64,000 nt of DNA from the NCBI RefSeq assembly GCF_949987535.1, contig NC_080065.1, positions 38,665,239-38,729,238 on the forward strand, in the 5' to 3' direction. The DNA is from Balaenoptera acutorostrata (taxonomy: Eukaryota > Chordata > Mammalia > Artiodactyla > Balaenopteridae). The translations under genes were made by a program, and so were the position numbers. Below, in pieces: positions 58,701 to 64,000 of this stretch; the first letter of the stretch is position 1; each line of letters starts with the position of its first letter. Below the pieces are notes generated by a model, which saw nothing but the letters and a program-made list of their open reading frames with translations, had not been told where the DNA came from and did no database searches.

Positions 58701-59797
58701 GGTGTAAGATTAGGTTGTTTATTTGAGATTTTTCTTGTTTCTTGAGGTAGGATTGTATTGCTATAAACTTCCCTCTTAGAACTGCTTTTGCTGCATCCCA
58801 TAGGTTTTGGGTCATCATGTTTTCATTGTCATTTGTTTTTAGGTATTTTTTGACTTCCTCTTTGATTTCTTCAGTGACCTCTTGGTTATTTAGTAACGTA
58901 TTGTGTAGCCTCCATGTGTTTGTATTTTTTACAGTTTTTTTCCTGTAATTGATATCTACTCTCATAGCCTCGTGGTTAGAAAAGGTACTTTTTTTTTTTT
59001 TTAATTTTTGGCTGTGTTGGATCTTCGTTTCTGTGTGAGGGCTTTCTCTAGTTGCAGCGAGCGGGGGCCACTCTTCATCGCAGTGCACGGGCCTCTCACT
59101 GTCGCGGCCTCTCTTGTTGTGGAGCACAGGCTCCAGACGCGCAGGCTCAGTAGTTGTGGCTCACGGGCCTAGTTGCTCCGCAGCATGTGGGATCTTCCCA
59201 GACCAGGGCTCGAACCAGTGTCCCCTGCATTAGCAGGCAGATTCTCAACCACTGCGCCACCAGGGAAACCCGGAAAAGGTACTTTTTAATGTGTCATTTA
59301 AAGCTTGTGTTTCCTTATTTATTTTCATTTTGGTTGCTCTGTCCATTGGTGAAAGTGGGATGTTAAAGTCCCCTGCTATTATTGTTTTTCTGTCAATTTC
59401 CCCTTTTATGGCTGTTAGCATTTGTCTTATGTACTGAGGTGCTCCTATGTTGGGTGCCTAAATATCTACAATTGTTATATCTTCTTATTGGATTGATCCC
59501 TTGATCATTATGTAGTGTCCTTCCTTGTCTCTTTTAATATTCTTTATTTTAAAGTCTATTTTGTCTGATATGAGAATTGCTACTCCAGCTTTCTTTTGAT
59601 TTCCATTTGCATGGAATATCTTTTCCCATCCCCTCACTTTCAGTCTGTATGTGTCCCTAGGTCTGAAGTGGGTCTCTTTTAGACAGCCTATCTGGGTCTT
59701 GTTTTTGTAGCCATTCAGCCAGTCTGTGTCTTTTGGTTGGAGCATTTAATCCATTTACATTTAAGGTAATTATCGATATGTATGTTCCTATTACCAT
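55790..59797 (-). pseudogene. L1 ORF2 remnant, deleted and SINE-interrupted
   Basis: It starts at 59797 (MVIGTYIS-like N-terminus). An endonuclease N-terminal piece lies at 59485-59745 (the usual catalytic QETH reads KETH). Then about 165 bp present in the other L1 (around 11070-11218) are missing, and a SINE sits at the junction. The next open frame (58198-59127) has SNH where the family has the catalytic SDH. Reverse transcriptase with FADD is open for 230 codons (57366-58058). The C-terminal part (55977-56828, 283 codons) keeps [13 protein letters not shown] and ends at a TAG after IYTMEY. Less decayed than the first L1, but clearly dead. Confidence 0.93.
58979..59287 (-). mobile_element. 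CHR-type long SINE nested in L1 ORF2
   Basis: Body 58994-59272 on the minus strand, flanked by GAAAAGGTACTTTTT at 58979-58993 and 59273-59287 (perfect 15 bp). The target lies exactly where the host L1 has its internal deletion, so the SINE came after the deletion. Confidence 0.96.
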
Positions 59798-59855
59798 TTT
59801 CTTAATTGTTTTGAGTTTGTTTTTGTAGGTCTTTTCCTTCTTTTGTGTTTCCTGC

Positions 59856-60742
59856 CTAGAGAAGTTCCTTTAGCATTTGTTGTAAAGCTGGTTTGGTGGT
59901 GCTGAATTCTCTTAGCCTTTGCTTGTCTGTAAAGGTTTTAATTTCTCTGTCGAATCTGAATGAGATGCTTGCTGGGAAGAGTAATCTTGGTTGTAGGTTT
60001 TTCCCTTTCATCACTTTAAGTATGTTCTGCCATTCCCTTCTGGCTTGCAGAGTTTCTGCTGAAAGATCAGCTGATAACCTTATGGGGATTCCCTTGTATG
60101 TTATTTGTTGCTTTTCCCTTGCTGCTTTTAATATTTTTCCTTTGGATTTAATTTTTGATAGTTTGCTTAATGTGTGTCTTGGCGTGTTTCTCCTTGGATT
60201 TATCTTGTATGGGACTCTGCGCTTCTTGGAGTTGATTGACTATTTCCTTTCCCATATTAGGGAAATTTTCAACAATAATCTCTTCAAATATTTTCTCAGT
60301 CCCTTTCTTTTTCTCTTCCTCTTCTGGGACCCCTATAATTCGAATGTTGGTGCATTTAACATTGTCCCAGAGGTTTCTGAGAATGTCCTCAATTCTTTTC
60401 ATTCTTTCTTCTTTATTCAGCTCTGCGGTAGTTATTTCCACTATTTTATCTTCCATTCTTTTCCGTCTTCTGCCTCAGTTATTCTGCTATTGATTCCTTC
60501 TAGAGAATTTTAAATTTAATTTATTGTACTGTTCATCATTGTTTGTTTGCTCTTTAGTTCTTCTAGGTCCTTGTTAAACGTCTCTTGCATTTTCTCCATT
60601 CTATTCCCAAGATTTTGCATATCTTTACTATCATTTCTCTGAATTCTTTTTCAGGTAGACTGCCTATTTCCTCTTCATTTGTTTGGCTTGGTGGGTTTTT
60701 ACCTTGCTCCTTCATCTGCTGCGTATTTATCTGTCTTCTCAT
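59856..60742 (-). pseudogene. L1 ORF1 remnant
   Basis: It starts at 60742 with MRRQINTQQMKEQGKN and stops at the TAG at 59858-59856, somewhat shorter than a normal ORF1. The RRM-like start (CTNIRIIGVPEEEE, FPNMGKEIVNQLQEAQ) is open in 60148-60456. A TAA in the coiled-coil part (near 60515) and frame shifts break it. Confidence 0.9.
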
Positions 60743-61240
60743 TTTGCTTAACTTACTGTGTTTGGGGTCTCCTTTTCGCAGGCTGCAGGTTCATAGTTCC
60801 TGTTGTTTTTGGTGTCTGCTCCCAGTGGGTAAGGTTGGTTCAGTGGCTTGTGTAGGCTTCCTGGTGGAAGGGAGTGGTGCCTGTGTTCTGGTGGATGAGG
60901 CTGGATCTTGTCTTTCTGGTAGGCAGGACCGCATCTGGTGGTGTGTTTTGGGGTGTCTGTGAACTTATTATGATTTTAGGCATCCTCTCTGCTAGTGGGT
61001 GGGGTTGTGTTCCTGTCTTGCTAGTTGTTTGGCATGGGGTGTCCAGCCCTGGAGCTTGCTGGTCATTGAGTCGAGCTGGGTCTTAGCGTTGAGACGGAGA
61101 TCTCTGGGAGAGCTCTTGCCAATTGGTATTACGTGGGGCCAGGAGGTCTCTGGTGTAATGTGGACAGCTTTGACCTTATTTTACATCCTGCTCAATTGGT
61201 TCTAGTAAGATAGCATGTGCTTCAAAAAAGGGCTTCAGAT
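60743..61240 (-). promoter_or_regulatory. partial L1 5' UTR
   Basis: 60743-60990 is a G/T-rich block absent from the full-length L1 copy. 60990-61240 aligns by eye with 12720-12980 of that copy ('ctgtcttgct', 'gagctgggtctta/gagccgggtcttg', 'gagatctctgggag'). Promoter activity cannot be judged. Confidence 0.65.
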
Positions 61241-62214
61241 CAGCACAGACTCTTAGCACTGTGCCTTTACGTTTTCTAGAGAAGACTGTGTGTATTTTTT
61301 TTAAGCCGTTGGAGCATAATCAGAGTCCATATTAACTTGCTTCCCAAAGAATTTTACCAGGTGTCAGGACTTACTGAAGCTCAGGTTCTTTTGTCTCAGC
61401 ACAGAAGGAATTCAGGGTGAGGCAAATGAAGCTCAGGTTCTTTTGTCTCAGCACAGAAGGAATTCAGGGTGAAGCAAAGTGTCAGGCAAAGACTGAGTTC
61501 ATTAGCATAGGACCCCCCCCCCCCCCACTCCTTTTGGAGAAACCAGAGACTAAGAGGGAGGAAGTACATCAAAAACATCCAGGGAGGCTAGGCGCTAAAA
61601 TGAGAACAATTGGGAAAAGAAAGAAGATGTTTTCAGATGAATAGAAGCTGGGGATGAAAGAAGCAGCCTTCTCAGGCAGCTGAGGAAAAGAAGGAAACTG
61701 AGTCCAGAAGATTAGAAGTGAATTAGAACGATTTGAAGTCATAGGAGACCAAGATTTTTCAAGGTACCAAAAGAAAGGAAGCTCAGCCTTGTTCAGGCTG
61801 CAAAATGAAAGCTCCCTTCAAGTGAGATCCATATAGCTAATTTGACAAGCGCTGATTTTCCTCTCTTCCCTTTGAACCCATAATTACTTCCTTCTACTCA
61901 TATACCCTTGACCATCATCACCACCTATAAAAAACTACTTCCAATTACTACTTAAGGGATAACCCAAAAGCATTTTCTTTAGGACTACTTTCTCTGAAAA
62001 ACAGACTTGGAGGTAAAGGGCAGGAGGCTTTACTGGTCCATCCAGAGTCACAGCAAGAGCCTAAATCCTATAGGATGTCAGTATAACCAGGTCAATCCCA
62101 AAGTGGTGGTTCTTGGTGTATATGCCCATCAGAATCATCTGTGGACATTTTCAATAAATACAAATGCCATCTACCTCAGATCTACTGAATCAATCTTCAT
62201 TGATTCAGGCATAT
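61241..62214. other. unassigned stretch, possibly ERV-like around 61330-61510
   Basis: Text such as 'ttgtctcagcacagaaggaattcag' resembles sequence seen in some LTRs, but I cannot place it. A C14 run lies at 61513-61526. From 61540 on nothing is recognised. Confidence 0.3.
61375..61478. repeat. 52-bp tandem duplication
   Basis: The unit starting TGAAGCTCAGGTTCTTTTGT at 61375 is repeated at 61427, ending at 61478. The copies differ at about one position (GAGGCAAA versus GAAGCAAA), so the duplication is recent. Confidence 0.95.
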
Positions 62215-62690
62215 TGTATTCATTTCCTAGGACTGCTATGTAGCAAATTACCATAATCCTAGTGGCTTAAAACAACAGAAATTTAATCTATCACAGTTAT
62301 GGAAGCCAGAAGTCAAAAATCAAGGTGACATTAGTGTTGATTCCTTCTGGATGCTCTGAGAGAGAATTTGTTCCTGTTTCTCTCCTAGTTTCTAGAAACT
62401 GCTAGCAATCGTTGGTGTTCCTTGGTTTGTAGATTTAGCACTTCAATCCCTATCTCCATTTTCCCATTGCCTTCTCCCTGTGTCTCTATGTCTGTTCTTC
62501 CTTTCTTTTTTCTTTCTCTTATAAGGACACCCATCATTGACTTTAGAGCCCTAATCCAGGATAACCTCATCTTGAGATCCTTACCTTAATTACATCTGCA
62601 AAGACCTTTTTTCCAACTAAGGGCACCTTCAGAGGTACCAGAGATTAGGACTTGGGCATATCTTTGGAGAATATAATTTAACCCACTACA
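62215..62690 (-). mobile_element. MLT1-like MaLR LTR, near full length
   Basis: On the plus strand it begins TGTATTCATTTCCTAGGACT and passes 'ggcttaaaacaacagaaatt' and 'ttataaggacacccatcattg'. It ends 'taatttaacccactaca', the complement of an MLT1 start. TG...CA ends are present, flanked by CATAT and GATAT (4 of 5 match). No internal coding region remains. Confidence 0.7.
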
Positions 62691-62775
62691 GATATGTATT
62701 TTTTAAATTGAAGTATGGTTGATTTACAATATTGTGTTAGTTTCTGGTGTACAGCAAAGTGATTCAGAGATAGAT

Positions 62776-62807
<32 letters not shown>

Positions 62808-62925
62808 TAGAGATATTCTTTTTCATATTCTTTTCCACTATAGGTTATTACAAGATATTGAATATAGTTCCCTGTGCTATACAGTAGGACCTTGTTGTTT
62901 ATTTTATATGAAATAGTTATACATA
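62691..62925 (-). mobile_element. L1 3' end carrying a GATA microsatellite
   Basis: 'gttgatttacaatattgtg', 'ggtgtacagcaaagtgattc' then 'ttccctgtgctatacagtagg' are L1 3' UTR on the minus strand. The AT-rich spot where other copies have 'atacatatacatatat' is here a (GATA)n tract. Confidence 0.88.
62768..62812 (+). repeat. (GATA)n microsatellite
   Basis: About ten GATA units with one early interruption (GATGATAG). Likely length-polymorphic. Confidence 0.96.
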
Positions 62926-63622
62926 AGTTTTTTAAAAATTTCCTCCACAAATATTCTTCACACACCCCTGCAAAGAACTCTGACCTTAACTTTTTAGCCT
63001 ACCATGTCTCCAGTGCTTGGGAAATGCTGGAACATGCAAAGTTAAACAGGCTTCTTTATCACAGAACCACTCTCTAATCTGTTTGGGTGCATTGTGAATA
63101 TCTAAGAGAAATAAAAGAACCACAGCACTTTCTGAAAATAGTTGACCAGGGAACTTCTTTTCAAGGGACTACCTATTGCTACCCCAGTGGCCACTAGTGT
63201 TCAAAGGAGCACAGGTGATTGTGGCACTTCTGCAGCTGTGCTCAATGCTGTGGGCATGGCGTGGGTCTAGCACATGAGTCTACCACAGTGTTCAAACATT
63301 TAGATTGTGGATGTCTGTACTGACCCTTCCCCGAGTATGTGTGAATCCTTCGTTAAATATCCAAAGGAGTTTCCCTAGACAATTTGTATGTGCATGGATT
63401 TTTCGAAGTCATCTAGTCTTGAGTCTTGCTTTCAGCCATTTTTATGGAAGGAGTCTGGTAAAATAGTAGGGTGATAGAGTGGAGAAAAGGGGAATGGAAA
63501 GGGGAAAGGTAGCCAAGATTACACAGTGTGCTTTTTTTTCTGAAAACAGCTCAGAATAGCTGAAAAAAGACAAAATTACTTCATTTCTATTCTTAAAATT
63601 ACAGTCCCTTAAAAATGGCATT
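62926..63622. other. non-repetitive stretch
   Basis: Nothing assigned. Confidence 0.4.
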
Positions 63623-63939
63623 GGGCTTCCCTGGTGGCGCAGTGGTTGGGAGTCTGCCTGCCAGTGCAGGGGACACGGGTTCGAGCCCTGGTCTGGGAGG
63701 ATCCCACATGCCGCAGAGCAATTAGATCCGTGAGCCACAACTACTGAGCCTGCGCGTCTGGAGCCTGTGCTCCGCAACAAGAGAGGCCGCGACAGTGAGA
63801 GGCCCGCGCACCGCGATGAAGAGTGGCCCCCACTCGCTGCAACTAGAGAAAGCCCTCGCACAGAGACAAGACCCAACACAGCCAAAAATAATAAATAAAT
63901 AAATAAATAAATGATTTAAAAAAAAAAAAAAAAAAAAAG
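63623..63939 (+). mobile_element. CHR-type long SINE
   Basis: Plus strand, head GGGCTTCCCTGGTGGCGCAG, B box GGTTCGAGCC, (AAAT)n and a long A tail to about 63939. No clear TSD was found; the left flank ends 'aaaaatggcatt'. Confidence 0.94.
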
Positions 63940-64000
63940 CTTGCTTCCCAACTTCGACAGCAGAGATTCAGACCCTCCAGACAATTAAAAAAAAAAAAAA
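63940..64000. other. window end with an A-run
   Basis: Short non-repetitive text, then A14 at the very end. This may be the tail of another retroposon or simple sequence cut by the window. Confidence 0.4.

Larger units (their letters stand above)
55477..61240 (-). mobile_element. near full-length L1 with internal deletion and nested SINE
   Basis: T-rich tail at 55473-55489, 3' UTR, antisense ORF2 (to 59797), ORF1 (60742-59856) and about 500 bp of 5' UTR. The stretch 60990-61240 matches the proximal 5' UTR of the full-length copy at 7584. The distal GC-rich monomers are absent, so it is 5'-truncated there. CCCCCACTCCTTTT at 55463-55476 recurs at 61522-61535. If that is the TSD, the insertion would extend to 61521, but the C-run makes this uncertain. 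Confidence 0.9.

Noticed and set aside
59893..60513. 206-codon plus-strand frame
   Set aside because: Antisense shadow of L1 ORF1.
63442..63885. 147-codon minus-strand frame
   Set aside because: Again antisense CHR SINE plus flank.
1..64000. CRISPR arrays, operons, phage or plasmid features
   Set aside because: Sequence is vertebrate nuclear DNA. The only regular arrays are L1 monomers and microsatellites.

Overview
This window looks like ordinary nuclear DNA of a cetacean, or a very close relative. The evidence is nine copies of a long Glu-tRNA-derived SINE of the CHR type, one short CHR-1-like copy, and many LINE-1 (L1) pieces with the 3' end typical of cetartiodactyls. Older shared mammalian repeats (L2, MIR, MER5-like and other hAT elements, MaLR LTRs) fill much of the rest. 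Family names come from memory of consensus sequences; no repeat search was run. I found no complete protein-coding gene. Every long open frame I could assign lies in a transposon.

Layout. 1-7.6 kb: SINEs, a MaLR fragment, L2, MIR and two L1 pieces. 7.57-14.21 kb: one full-length minus-strand L1 bounded by a 15-bp target-site duplication (TSD), with dead ORF1 and ORF2 and a GC-rich 5' region built of about 185-bp tandem units. 15.1-15.7 kb: a chimeric retrocopy (mRNA 3' end joined to an L1 fragment) with a perfect 15-bp TSD. 16-31 kb: old L2, MIR and MER5 pieces, including about 2 kb of L2 reverse transcriptase sequence, between stretches with no recognised repeat. 31.3-33.3 kb: an inverted duplication with arms of about 270 bp, one of which overlaps an L1 tail that received a hAT transposon. 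33-53 kb: mostly repeat-poor or L2/MIR sequence, with one plausible 66-bp exon at 42199-42264 (+). 53-61.2 kb: a second long minus-strand L1 carrying an internal deletion and a nested SINE. 61-64 kb: a 52-bp tandem duplication, an MLT1-like LTR, an L1 tail with a GATA microsatellite, and a SINE.

Nearly all L1 copies of any size are on the minus strand. That orientation bias, together with the exon-like segment on the plus strand, fits (but does not prove) a large intron of a plus-strand gene. The most notable structures are the monomeric L1 promoter region, the chimeric retrocopy, the inverted duplication, the hAT insertion into an L1, the candidate exon, and a 309-codon open frame fusing SINE and L1 sequence. 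I see no sign of a new multi-gene system.
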